Origin: Desmodesmus armatus
Lineage: Eukaryota > Chlorophyta > Chlorophyceae > Sphaeropleales > Scenedesmaceae
NCBI GenBank assembly: GCA_007449985.2
Contig: VIIQ02000595.1
Location: forward strand, 124,001 to 188,000
Reading direction: 5' to 3'
Length of the DNA: 64,000 nt
Position 1 is the first letter of the stretch; each line of letters starts with the position of its first letter. Made by a program: the position numbers and the translations under genes. The notes beneath the pieces were generated by a model. It worked only from the letters and a program-made list of their open reading frames with translations. It did no database searches and was not told the DNA's origin. Below, piece after piece: positions 1-26,123 of this stretch.

Positions 1-130
1 CGCCCTTCCACCCAAATCCTGTAGATGTGATGTCTGCCAGAAGGGGAGAGTGAGAAGGGGAAGAGATTACCCCCCCCCCTTCTGTACTTTTTTTGTCCTC
101 TGTACTTCTCTTCCTGCAACTAACTCTCAC

Positions 131-14455
<14,325 letters not shown>

Positions 14456-14783
14456 GACTGCTGATCTGGCAGCACAGCAGCACAGATCAAGGAAACAAGT
14501 ACTTGTACATCAAAAGCACGAAGGCCGATTGAGGGAATGACTGCAGAACTGATAGGATTATATGCCAGGTGGGACGGTGATGCACCAGCTGGAAGCCCTT
14601 CCTATCATCTCGCACACCCAGATCACTCATGACTAACCATGACAGCACCTAATCCGGAGACTAAACGACATCTAGAGACAACTCAAGCTCATTGGACCAC
14701 ATTGACACGTTTTTCAAACTTCAGCTGCATTTCACAGCTCGCAAGCAAGTTTCTTGGGCTGGGACTGATCAGCAGGGGACACA
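14456..14783. promoter_or_regulatory. Shared divergent promoter region, DHX35 / MED30
   Basis: There are 328 bases between the two start codons, which point away from each other. The spacing implies a compact bidirectional promoter holding both 5' UTRs. No clear TATA box or other named element was recognised. Confidence 0.55.
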
Positions 14784-15578
14784 ATGCAACAGCCAGACCC
14801 AACGCAACAAAGCAACAGGCAGCAGTTGGCAGACCGCGGTCAGGAGCAGATATTTCAAATAATGCGCTCTGGCAAGCAGCTGCTGGACCTCTACAGCCAG
14901 CTACAGCCCACCGCAGAGGCTCAGCAGCAGCTGTCAGAGCTGCAGCAGCAGTACCTGACAGCGGCAGCATATGTTCAAACCACCCTGCAGCAGTGCGAGG
15001 CGTTACAACAGCAGGAACAGGCTGCGGCAGCTGCTGGTGAGTTACAAGCTTGAAAGCTTGGTCTTCGCTCGCATGCCCAGGGGCGGGGGCACTACAGTAC
15101 AAGCTGTGCTGGGGGTTGTGGGAGGGTGTCAAACATTAGGACGTTGTGGTGAGGGTGACAGCAAGCAGCAGCGTGTATTGTCTTCGACCAGTGGCAGTGT
15201 GTCAACCAGCATGGCAGCGCAGGCAGGAGCACGCAGACCGTCTGCTAGCTACACACGCAGCAGCACTCAAACAGCAGTGCCGGCTCACACACTCTTTCTT
15301 GCACTGTGTAACCCGCATCCATTCACCCCACCCCACCCCGCCCTGCAGCCGCCCAACAGCCAGCTGCAGCTGAGCAAGAAGCAGCAGCAGTAGCAGACTT
15401 GCAGGCGCAGGTGAAGGCCCTGCAGCAGCAGCTGGAGCAGAGAAACGCGGCCATAAAAGCAGTAATCGACAAGCTGCGGCACCTGGCAGACGCGTTCAAT
15501 ATGTGGGAGAGCCATAAGAAGCACCTCCGGCAGCACGCAGTGCAGTATGCAGCAGCAGGGGCCGGCAGTATGGTGTGA
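14784..15578 (+). CDS. MED30: MED30-like Mediator subunit
   Basis: Two exons, 14784-15036 and 15349-15578, joined in phase 1, encode 160 residues. Residues about 17-75 are helical and Gln-rich (GQEQIFQIMRSGKQLLDLYS), resembling the start of MED30, where a GQE helix is typical. The C-terminal coiled coil (LEQRNAAIKAVIDKLRHLAD) resembles the metazoan MED30 end, where K-x-KNxxLKxIMDxLRxL is found. Mediator relays activator signals to RNA polymerase II. The start is the first ATG, upstream frames are closed, and the intron has clean GTGAGT and TGCAG sites. The identification rests on remembered family patterns in a short coiled-coil protein, so another small coiled-coil protein is possible. Confidence 0.68.
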
Positions 15579-15700
15579 CTAAAGCATGGCCAGTGGTGTT
15601 TCAGTGCTACACAGATGGCTGATCAGCCTTGACAGCTCCTTGTATGGCAGCTGGGGTTGCGTACCTCATTCAGACTCACTGCATCTTGTGCACCGCATTC

Positions 15701-15705
15701 TGTAA
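15701..15705 (+). terminator. TGTAA poly(A) signal of MED30
   Basis: TGTAA lies 123 bases after the stop codon. This pentamer is the usual chlorophyte polyadenylation signal. Confidence 0.55.
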
Positions 15706-16850
15706 AGGCTTGTGTGTACCATTTGGCACCTGTACAGACGGTATGTTGAGAACCTGGTGGTCAGCAGGTGCAACTGCTGGTTGTGCATGTGACAGGCAGC
15801 TCAGGCATTGGTGCCTTGAGTGCAGCAGCGCCTCTTGACACAGAAGAGAGCCAGTTCAGGGATGGGGTGCCTGCTGAGCTGCGGTATGCTAGGCTGGTAG
15901 CCGCCAGCCTCTGTGGACAGCCATGCCTACAGAGTGTGCGGCAGAACAACTGCATGCCTTTGCTTTGTTCCTAAGGACCGGGGGGCGGGGGATGGCATGA
16001 CGCAGTAGTGCATGTGGTTGTTATTGCAGAGAGCTTGTAATATGTCCAAGCAGGTATGACTTGCTTTTAGATTCTGCCAAATGACAGTTGGCTCCGTCTG
16101 CCATCCAGCACTGCTGGATGGCATGTGTGCCCGCCTGGGTTTGGTTGGTGCAGAATGGCTGTGTTGCCGCGGCCTTGTCGCTGTGAAGCTGAACACCGCA
16201 ACATACCCTGCTGCAATTGGGACGCATGCAAGCTTGTGCTCTTTCTAAAGCATATGCCCTGAGCCTCAGCTGATTTTTCTGCTATTCACTGTGGCACCAG
16301 GAGCACAGCACTGCCCATAGGCCTAGGGGGGCAGGACTCACAGTCAAGGCATCTTGAATGCATGGTGCGTGCTGGCCTGATGTATGGTGCAACCATCAGC
16401 AATAAGCACTTTTCATCAGCGCCAATCCTGTAAGCCGTTCTGCACAGCAGCAAGCCCGGATCACCTGGGGCCCCCTCGCAGGGGTGGGGGGGGGGGGGTG
16501 ATGGACCCGTTGATCTATGCGCACAGCGGTGGTGAGTGGGGTGCAAGATCAGGCACCTCGAGTGCCTACCACAGTCTGGTCAAGCGTTTAAAGGTTTGTG
16601 CGTGGTGCTTTATGTCGGAACCTGAACCCTGAACTTGGTTTGAACAGCCGCGTTTCCCGCAACCACACCTGGTCACGACGCTCGAAGTGTTTGTGTCTGC
16701 TTGCTTCTTTTTTGATAACTAGTGGCTGCTTGTGCTGACGAAACGGTCAGGAGCAGCAGAACAGTTCTTTGCCCAGTTTCATCAGCTGTGGTCCCTCAAG
16801 TGCCTGCATTTAGTTCGTATAGCTACAACTTCATCCGACTGTGTGTATAG
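15706..16850. other. Intergenic stretch / unresolved 5' part of next gene
   Basis: No confident gene is seen. It has a 12-bp-arm palindrome at about 16100-16122 (GCCATCCAGCA and its complement). An ORF at 16501-16632 (MDPLIYAHSGGEWGARSG) and an open stretch at 16722-16799 could be upstream exons of the gene that follows, but splice sites and phase could not be settled. Confidence 0.4.
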
Positions 16851-19769
16851 GATGTCGTGGGTCAGGCGTTAGTGGCCTACAGCAGCAGCACATGCCCACC
16901 TCGCCAGCTCAGGAGCAGGACAACAGTGAACATGCACCCTTTCTTCGAGCTCACCAACCGCACGCCTTCACCGTCCCAGAAGGAAGACTATAACTATCGC
17001 AAGCACAGCCCATGGACGGCAGCCAGGCACAAGAAGAAGACACGCTCTGTACAGCAGCAGTCTGGCGACCCTGTCTTCCAGCAGGCCATCCCAGAGGCAT
17101 TTGACAGCCCAGGTGCGTCTCACAGCACTTCTATGGCACAAAACACTTCCTCACCACACTTCAAGGGTTTCTGCTGCAATCCGAACCTTGCTTGCCCACT
17201 TGCTCCAACCGAATGCAGTACCGTGTCTGTTGCATTCTGCAGCGGCACAAGTCAAGACTGCTGGCGGCAGTGCAGAGTACAGTTTGGCCGAGTGCCTGTC
17301 TCCAGCTTCCAAGGGAACTGCGTCGCCCCACTCGTCACCGCCTGTTAGCAAGGGCTCAGCAGAAGATGCAGAGGTGCACCCATCAAAAGCTTACATTCAA
17401 GACCCCCAGGTGCCACCTGGATCTTGCAACACAGCGCCTTGTGTTTCACAACGAAACACCATTCTGATGCCCATTCCCTAGGCAGCATGCAGCAGCTGCA
17501 TAAACTGGATGTTCCTACTCTTCCCTGCCTGCTCAGCCTGTGGCATGTTGAGCAAAATCATGATTCCCTAAGCACCCACCTGCAGCCGCAGCGCACAGCA
17601 TGCCTACCCGATTTGCGCGCCTGGCACAAACTGCCTGGCACGCCCTTGCACCCTTCTGCCCTGTGGATGAGATGCTGCCTTCACCTGCTGTGCTGGCGGT
17701 CTCCTGCAGGCGGTCTCAAGCCCGCAAGGCATGGAGTTGGGCAGCGCCGGCGGTGTGAATCTGGCAGCAGGCGTTGCTGCCGGCAGCTGCAGGTCGCCTG
17801 TGTGGTTCCGCAGCAGCACTGTGGCAGATGACGTGGAGGCAGCAGGCAAGTGCGCTCTCTCGCGCGCATGCATTCCTGTGTCTGTATCTCCCGCTGCGCC
17901 TCTCTCAACTTGCATCGTCCTGCAGGCCATGTGCTTTGCTGTGTGGCCGGCAGGTCCACTGCATACTAGACATGGCAGACACAACAGCTGGATGCTTACA
18001 GATGCCGGTTTGGTGACGTATGTGCCGCTTTGTCCTGCGGCGACGCTTGGGCATGTTCTGTGCAGGGGCCGGCGGACAGCCTCAGCTGCACGCCAGCAGC
18101 AGCGCTCCTGCCTGTGGCAACCTGTTTGACCGCTTTGACCAGGCTGCACACCCTGCTCAGAAACAACAGCAGCAGGAGCAGGCACAACTCAAGAAGCAGC
18201 AGCCACTGCAGCACCATCACTCGCAGCCATGCATGCAGATGCACGCACCAGCAGGTCAGCAGCTTCAGCAACAGCAGCATCATGCAGGACAGCCAGGCGG
18301 GGGTGCTGTGCGCGGCAGGCGCCTGACAGCCCGCAGGGGCAGTTGGAGCGGGTCGGACCAGCAGCAGCGGGCCAGGTGAGGGCCCTCTGTTTTGAACCCT
18401 TTTTTCAGACAGCGCTGACGACTGTCAACTTGTGAGGCTTCATCCTCATCAAGGCACAAAGGCAGAAGCACACATGCCTAGCTCTGCATGTGTGACCCAG
18501 CACACCTCGGTCTTGTGCTGACAGACCCACACCACCTTGCCGTGGCAGTGGATCCCGGATTGGCACACTGAGTCTTGCCAGCACGGCTATGGCATTGGGT
18601 TGATCGGCAGCTGCTGCAGTGATCACCAAGGATGTGGTGGCTTCTGCATGCGTGCCTTGCAGGTCCAGCACAGCCAGTAGCATAGGTTGCAGCCGCCTGG
18701 CTGCGGCTACTGCTGGGGGCGGCAGCAGCAGCATGTGTCTTGCAGGACAGCCCCAGGACAGCAGCAGCAGTGACTGGCTGCAGCAGCAGCCTGTTGCACG
18801 CCCGGACCAGCACTCTGCAGCAGCACTGATGTTCAGTGCTGCTGGCATGCACAGCAGTGACACTGGCTTTCAGTTGCACAGCAGGTTGAGCCACATTGAT
18901 GACGACTTGGATGACTTTGAGCACATTGAGCAGCGGCGCGATTTTGGCAGCGGGTTCCTGCAGCAGCTGCGAAGGGAGCGGGTTGGGCCAGCGAGAGGGA
19001 GCGAGGGGGAGTTGGGCCTGACCGCCGCATGGGCTGGTGGGATGGAGTGCACGGAGGAGGGCACGCTTGCATGGTTTGAGGCACAGGTCCAGGAGGTGAG
19101 TGGCTGGCTTCTGCATGGGATGTTGCCATTATGCCAGCACTTTATTGAGATGTTTACGATTGAAGTGATACCGCCTACATGCTGTTGGCTGGTACTATAG
19201 GCATGCTGCTAGCTGCAGGAAAGGAGCTCAGCATGTTGCATCCTCTCAAAGGACATCTCAAAGGGTTCGTTGGCTCTTGATCAAACATTGACGGCTTGCT
19301 GCTGCATGCTGTGTCGCGATGGTACTGCAGGCAGCTGAAGGGGGTGACATGGCTGCAGCACAGCAGCTGTGGAGCAGCCTGCAGGCTGTAGGGCTGAAGC
19401 CCAGCCACACCTTCATGAGCGGCTTCCTTATGTGAGTGGCTGTGTGCGATGGAGCTGACATGCCACCAGATGCCAGCATGCTGTACCCGTCTGACTCGCT
19501 TGCAGGCAACTTGATGCCTGGTTGTTTTGCACCCTGCACACAGCATTGTGAGCACCAGTGTCACCCTGCTTGGCCCACTGTTATCACTCAGTGACTGTTA
19601 TGTTGTCCGCTGTTGCAGTTGCTGTCACTACGGGGGTGCAGACCCTGTGGAGGCTGAGGAGGCTGTGCGGGACATGTGTGCGGCAGCAGACATGGAGCCC
19701 AACAGCATGACCACCAAGCTGCTGACATTGGTGGACATCAGCTGGCAGCAGCTGCAGGGTGGCTGGTGA
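16851..19769 (+). CDS. Unrecognised Gln/Ser-rich protein with PPR-like C-terminus
   Basis: Exons 16851-17112, 17243-17373, 17710-17845, 18066-18375, 18663-19095, 19331-19431 and 19619-19769 keep one open frame through every junction. The intron after 17845 uses a GC donor (GCAAGT), the rare GC-AG type. The N-terminal part is basic (HKKKTRS) and the middle is Gln-rich with a QQHHAGQPGG stretch. An acidic segment (DDDLDDFEHIEQRRDFG) precedes the C-terminus. The last two exons read as two PPR-like helical pairs: AAQQLWSSLQAVGLKPSHT and EAEEAVRDMCAAADMEPNS. PPR repeats bind organellar RNA in other proteins, but two weak repeats do not prove that role. The first exon probably begins at the acceptor at 16850, so the true start is upstream and unknown. 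The family was not recognised. Confidence 0.6.
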
Positions 19770-20539
19770 CAGGCACAGAGGTGTACATTGTGGACTGACC
19801 AGGCTTGTTACTGTGGCGGTGTGGGGCGACCTGTGACAAGAATTGGGTGTGGCATCTAAGAGTGCAGGGTGTCGGCGTCAGAGTGGTCGATGGAGCTCAG
19901 AAGTTTGGATGTCAATGCGGCACTGACCTCCCCTCTCAGACTCTGGCCGGTTGCGTTCTGGCGGCATCCACCTTTTCAACAGCAAAGAATGTCGCATGTC
20001 ACTGAGGTTGACACGTAAGGGAGTTCATCAAGCACAGTGCACCACGGACCCGTTCCACAAAGCGTCCCTGCGGTAAGGAACGCCAAGTCTCAACTTCTCA
20101 GGTTTCGGGCTGAGGCTTGTCTTGCGAAGCAGGCACCACCTGACAGGTAGCCGTTGCTTATCATCCAAAGTCACCTTTCTGCCTTGAAGTTGCTCTCATT
20201 CCTCCAATGCTGAGTTGGATGAGCTGACTGTGCCAATCCTCGACACCACTACTGCTGAGCACTGCTAATGGCCACCTAACAAAGAAAATTTGATTTGAGG
20301 TGCTTGTGTGACGTCCATTCTTCCTGCGGTTCCAGCCCAGCTTCCAGTCACTCTTCGGTCCAGTGTTTGATGGAAGGAGCGGGGGTGGATTTGAAGGCGT
20401 GGGGTCTCCGTGTATACGGTAACTCAGGTGTGTGCTGCATCAGGAGGACAATAACTCTTTATCGTCTGCCCTGGGTGAAGGCAGCCGTTTGAACCAAGCA
20501 GCTGCTGCCTGACTTATCTACTACTACTGCTACGCAGAG
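19770..20539. other. Intergenic region before Moco sulfurase
   Basis: About 770 bases with no supported gene, RNA or repeat. It should contain the 3' UTR of the upstream gene and the promoter of the downstream one. Confidence 0.5.
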
Positions 20540-23500
20540 ATGAGTTCTTGTGGTGACTCAAAACGGATTTTTCTGGCTCAACATGTTGATAGCTACGGCT
20601 ACAACGGCTGGGTGGACCAGCACTGGTGGGGTGAAGTGGGACAACGCCTGGGCCCTGCTGGCACACACTACCTGGATCATACAGGTGGGTGAATTGATTT
20701 TGGATGGCTGTTCTTGCACCAGAACTAGCTACCCCACATTCCTACCCAGCGTTCAGGCCAGGCGCATGCATACTGTCTACGTGCAGCAGGGCGTTGGTGC
20801 ATTGGCATGCCTCGCTGCAGCACCTGATGTCTGCTGCACCTGCTGCCCTCTGCTAATCCTGCAGGTGCTGGCATGTATACCAACTCCCAGATAACAGCAG
20901 TGATGCAGGAGCTGACCAGCAGCGCGTTTGGCAACCCGCACAGCAGGAACCCCAGCAGCAGCAGGTCCACACAGGAGGTGGAGGGAGCAAGGCAGTTGGT
21001 GCTCAAGTTCTTCAATGCCGACCCTGAGCAGTACCATGTAGTGTTCACAAAGTGAGCACTCCTCTGTCCCTGCCTCTGCACTCACCCTCTGACTTGCTTT
21101 TTGCCTGATGTTAGCTGCCACCTAAGCATTGACTTTCATATGTGTTGTGTGTTGGTCCCCGGCGGGTTCTTCCCGACACAAGAACCCAGCCATATGTACC
21201 CATCAAGTTATCACGTAGCTGTTGCCAACGCTTGTCAGGCAGCAGCAGGTAAGTGTGTAGTCAGTCAGCATCACCCCTTGACCCTTGTGGGCCTGTTCAA
21301 AATGGATGGCTGTTTCTGGTGCTGCAGGGGGGCTACAGAGGGCCTCAAGATGGTGGGCGAGTACTTCCCATGGGCCTTCCACCACACGCCCCACACATCG
21401 GCCAACCTCGCCCGCACCGACAGCACCTCAAGCAGCATGAGCACCGGCAGCGACAGCCCTGCCCATGGTGACCCCAGCACAACGCCCAGCCAGTTCATCT
21501 ACACACAGGCCAACCATAAGTCTGTGCTGGGCATTGGGGCATATGCCAAGCAGCATGGAGCACACCTGCACTGCCTCGCCATGGAGCAGATGCAGCAGTG
21601 GCTGCAGGAAAAGTCCAGCACAGTGCCTGAGTCACACCACAGGGCCGGGGCGGGCAATGGCCCTTGCAACAACGGCCTGTGCTGGGGGGGCAACAGGTGA
21701 GCCTGCTGTGATGTGATGTGCTGTGCTGTGCTGTGCTGGATGCCAGGTAGGCCTCTGTCATGTCATCATCATGTTACACGTTTTCCAGCAGGGTCATTGC
21801 GCCAAAGCATTGCTTAGCAACAAATCTACCTAGGTGCCTCAAACAGCACCACCAGACAAAAACTGGGAGAGCTTTGCAGCTCCCCAGTGTCTGGGCCAGT
21901 TGTGGCCGCTCAACAGCAAATGCATCAACAACAGCACGGGACTGACTGCCATGCAGGCGACCCAACCACACATAAAGTGTTTTAAGGATCAAGTCCAGAG
22001 AAGGGCAGGTTGTATTGACTGACAGACACATTGCTGCACCTATGCCCAACACAACAGGCAACCACATGTTGCTGCCCCACACCTACTCCTGAGCGGATTC
22101 ATAACCAAAAACTACTGCGGGAGGAATCCAGGGGACCTGTGGTCAGCAGGTCGCTCCGGAAAATTGCAAATGGAGAAATGCAAGCGGTGGGGAAGTATTG
22201 ATGGGCAGACCCTGGGTGGTGAATGATGCCCATGCAGCACTGCAGGAGTCAACTGGGGTGGTTTTTACACGCCGGTCAAGCCTGCACTGCTGCAGCTGTT
22301 TGAGTAACAATGCTGAGTTGCGGATGTCGTGTGCACCTGTGTGTTGCAGGGTCCCTGCCGCCGCTGCCGCATGTGCGCCTGTGCCTGTGACAGCTGCGGG
22401 TGGTGCTGGCGCTGGTGGCAGCAGCTGCTGTGGTGCTGGCGTGACACACCACCTGGTGGCATACCCTGCTAAGGACAACTATGAGGGGCGCATCTACCCA
22501 CTGGACTGGATACAGCAGGTGCGTTGAGGCCGTTTTAGGAAGCATGCTGCTCTTGACAGAGTTGCTGCCTATACAGGCAGCTGCCAGACATTGAAGCTCT
22601 TGCTTTGACAACCCCTTCTCCAGACAGACCATTTGGGGTCATGCTCGCTTGTTTGACTCGACGCTCGGGAGCTTTTGAAGCACAAGTAGTCGACCTGTAC
22701 CAACTGATATAGAGTCTGACTGCCAAGGTGCCATAGTAGCTGTTCTGCCGGAGTGTCTTCCAGTTGTGCCCTGCCGCCTTTGGTTTAGACGGCTTGTGAC
22801 ACCCAGCCTCTCAACAGGAGTTATCTGACATGCTGCCGCTTGCTGGTGCTTGTCCACAGGTTCACAGCAAGTCTGACGGGGCCAACAAGTACCTGGTGGT
22901 GCTGGATGCTGCTGCACACGCAGCCTCACACGTGCTGGACCTCACACAAGCCAAGCCAGACTTTGTCACACTCAGCTTCTACAAGGTTAGTAATGAACAA
23001 CTGTCACTGTGGTTGGGACAACCTGTAGTAGTGGACACCCTGCCCGACCACTGCAACATTGCCTATCACCTTGCTGCCTTGCATATTGTTGGTCTTTACA
23101 GCAGGAGTCCTGCAGCGTGGTCACGCACACTGCACGCTTACGACAGTAAGCGGCATAAACTACTGTCAGGTGTAGCTGACGTGCTCGGTTGCGGCGCCAG
23201 GCACACGGCCCTCCCTCCACAGCTCCCCTCCCTCCTCTGCTCCCCTTTATCTTCTCACTCTGCAACCCTGTCTCTCACTCTCACCCACATACACAGATCT
23301 TCGGCTACCCCAGTGGGCTGGGCGCCCTCCTGATCCACAAGGACGCGGCCCGCCACCTGCGCAAGGTGTACTTTGGGGGCGGCTCAGTGGACTACTGTAC
23401 TGCAGAGGACGCGTGGGCGGTACTGTCGGGACCACCGGCCGGTCTGGAGGATGGCACGCTGGGCTTCCTCAACATTGCAGCACTGAAGCACGGCTTTGCC

Positions 23501-26123
23501 ATGCTGGACAGGCTAGGAGGGATCAAGGTGGGTCTGCTGTTGCATGGTTTGGCCCTAGGCAGTAGTGTCGGTGTCACCTGGGCACAAAGGTCTGTAGTCA
23601 CCTGCCTGATTTGCCATGCTCGAAAGGCTAGGGGGCATCGAAGGTGGGCCACAACGGCACGCTGGGCTTCCTCAACATTGCAGCACTGAAGTACGGCTTT
23701 GCCATGATGGACAGACTGGGAGGCATCAAGGTGGGTCCGTGAGGGGGCAAGATCTTTGTCGGCAAGGTCTAACTAGTTGGGACCCATGTTGGCGATGCCA
23801 AGCAGCTGTTAGACACCGCATGGAGGTGCTCATTGCTGGGTGGTGTGTTGTCGACCCAGGCACCCAGCCTGCTGCATCCATCGGAGGGCTTTGTGTGCCA
23901 TTCAGTGGTAACTGGTAGCTACAGTGACACTGCGCGTCCTTGACAGATCGTTTGTAGCTGATGAGTGACTGTGTGCTGCAAACCCCCGCTCCTGCTGCGG
24001 CCTGTTGAGGGTCATGTGGAGTCCCTGCGGGTGACTGCTGCGTGACTGTGTATCTGAATCCCAAGGTTGGAGTGCAATTTCTGTGGGCTGTATCTCATTC
24101 ATTCTAGGTAATATCATTATGGTGAGGTGAACTGCTTCATTTTCAAGGTCAGAATGATTCAAGGTGAACTGCTCCATTTTCATGCTGCCCTCGTACAACC
24201 CTCGTACTGCCAGGCTGTTGAGTGTCACGTGGAGTCCCTGAGGTCCTGGACCTACCAACAGCTGTCAGGGCTGAGGCACAGCAACGGAGTGCCGCTGCTC
24301 AAGATGTTTGGGGCGCATGAGGAGGGGCCAAAGCACCAGGGAGGCATCTTCCAGTTCCAGGTGAGCCTGCTTGGAACTGCCTAGTGGGTCCACAAAAGGG
24401 GTTGTGCAGGTGGTGGGTGCATGGGCGGCCGTGAAGCGGGCAAGGCACGTGGGGACTGGAGAAACACACTGCATAGGTGGCGTGCTGCATGTGCGTGCTG
24501 GACATGCACACCCCATGGTGCGTTAGTCTCCCATGCCATCAGCACGATGCTTGAGCTGCTGCTGCTGTTGTCGATGTGCACTTTGAAAAAGCAAGAGCAA
24601 AAGTGATGTGATGTGATGTGTTGCGCTGTGCCTTGTGTAGGTGCTGACGGCGGGTGGTGACAGGTTGCCAGGGCGACTGGTGGAGGCAGCAGCAACAGCT
24701 GCAGGGCTGCACCTCAGGACAGGCTGCAACTGCAACGTGAGTGACAACAGCACTGCAGTGTTCCTGTTGTTCGGTGTGCTGCTGTCCCTGCAGCAGCCTT
24801 TGCCCTGCTTTGAGTGTTGAATACCTACAACACCCATGTTCCCATGCAAGAGCATCCGGCTGGGGCCAGCCGTGCAGCACTAAAAGCCTGTGACCAGCAG
24901 CACCAACTACACAGCCCTAGAGGCATGGTAGCCCAAGCCTTGTTTCTCCTGACTTGCATGCGTGTCGCTGTGCCACTGCTCATGCATGACTTTATCTTGC
25001 CATTGCCCGTGCTGGTCCTCCTTGTGCAGCCTGGGCGCTGCCTGCCCAACCTTGGCATCACACCTGAGGAGGTAAGACCAACTGAATGGCTGCAGGATGC
25101 ACAACCAACTAGCTGGTTGTGAACCATGCATAGACCTGGGACCTGTGGAATTTGCCACCAAGCAGATTACAGTTTTGGTCAACCTTGAATAGACCAGCAG
25201 TCTCAGCTTTCATGCGCCTTTCATCCTTCCATGCGCAGCAGGCAAACCGGCTGCTGATGTCACCTGCGTTTGGCTGATTGTCCCCACACCTGCAGGAGCG
25301 TGCCAGGGCAGCAGAGGGACACACAGGCCCAGTGCTGGTCGTCATGCGGCCCCGCGCTACCCTGTACACCAGCACCAGCAGCTGCTCCGCAGCCAGCACT
25401 GCCACAGATGCAAGTATGGGCGTCCCCACCCCCGGCACCCCCACCGGAGAGGACTCAGATGGAATCGACAGCAGCGCAGCAGGAGCAGGAGAGGCCAGCA
25501 GCGGTGCGCACCAGCTGGTGCCTGTGCCGCTGCCTGTGGGGTCTGTGCGTGCGTCGCTGGGTGCGCTGAGTACCTTTGAGGATTGCTATGCCCTGGTTCG
25601 ATTCCTGGACACCACGTTTAAGGACTTCCAGGTCAACGATGCGGACATGTTGAGCGGCGTCAAGATGGTGAGTGTTTGTGGTGCTGGGGACTAGGATGTG
25701 ACAAAGGGGCCGACGATTGCCAAATGGATCAAAGTGCTGCAGCCTGCTGGCATGCCCTGGCAGCCTTGTGGCAGGCAAGGGATGGGCGCATCAGTGACAA
25801 CGCATGCTGGGCTGGTGTGCTAGGATACGGTGGAGCAGTCAGAAGAGCAGCTTTTTTGGTTTTGAAGAAGAGCAGCTGCCTCTGTATAGGGTTTCTGCGT
25901 ACCATCGCATAGGCAACACCATGTAATGCGCTAATACCGCATGAAGAGTGGAGCACACGCCCGCCAGCATCCCCTTGCTTCCCTGCTTGACCTCCTGCTC
26001 TGTTCCCACCATTTTTGTGCATCATCCCCTGCTGCTGTCCTGCAGGTTTCTGTGCTGACCCACAAGCAGCACGAGGTGACTGTGGAGGCCCGCATCAGCA
26101 CCACCAGTGGACCCACAGGCTAG
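20540..26123 (+). CDS. MOCOS/ABA3: Molybdenum cofactor sulfurase, N-terminal (NifS-like) form
   Basis: Adds the terminal sulfur to Moco for aldehyde oxidase and xanthine dehydrogenase. Eleven exons (20540-20684, 20865-21051, 21328-21696, 22350-22518, 22860-22985, 23297-23527, 24214-24360, 24641-24736, 25030-25071, 25296-25667, 26046-26123) join in frame to 653 residues. Seen: THYLDHTG, FGNPHSRN, FTKGATEGLKMVGEYFPW, the PLP lysine K332 at the exon 5/6 junction (FYK then IFGYPSGLGALLIHK), LRTGCNCNPGRCLPNLGI around the sulfur-carrying Cys region, and VGSVRASLG. This is the class-V aminotransferase fold used to mobilise cysteine sulfur. Long Ser/Thr/Ala-rich insertions lie at about residues 135-170 and 205-260 and in exon 10. 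The protein stops after the sulfurase domain; the C-terminal MOSC domain of plant ABA3 is absent and was not found downstream. Confidence 0.95.
23590..23731 (+). repeat. Two decayed copies of the Moco sulfurase exon 6 end
   Basis: At about 23608-23644 (FAMLERLGGIE plus GTGGGC) and 23645-23731 (GTLGFLNIAALKYGFAMMDR then LGGIK plus GTGGGT) the end of exon 6 and its donor are repeated just downstream. The second copy stays open and keeps a good donor but lacks an upstream acceptor. Confidence 0.85.
23994..24035 (+). repeat. Partial copy of the Moco sulfurase exon 7 start
   Basis: Resembles the acceptor side of exon 7 at 24214 (VESLR with preceding bases), about 220 bases upstream of it. Confidence 0.6.

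Noticed and set aside
18478..19116. 212-residue minus-strand ORF
   Set aside because: Antisense to exon 18663-19095 of the Gln/Ser-rich gene; no motifs or splice sites of its own.
24266..24695. Minus-strand ORFs overlapping Moco sulfurase exons 7-8
   Set aside because: Shadows of a gene with a fully consistent plus-strand splice pattern and family motifs.
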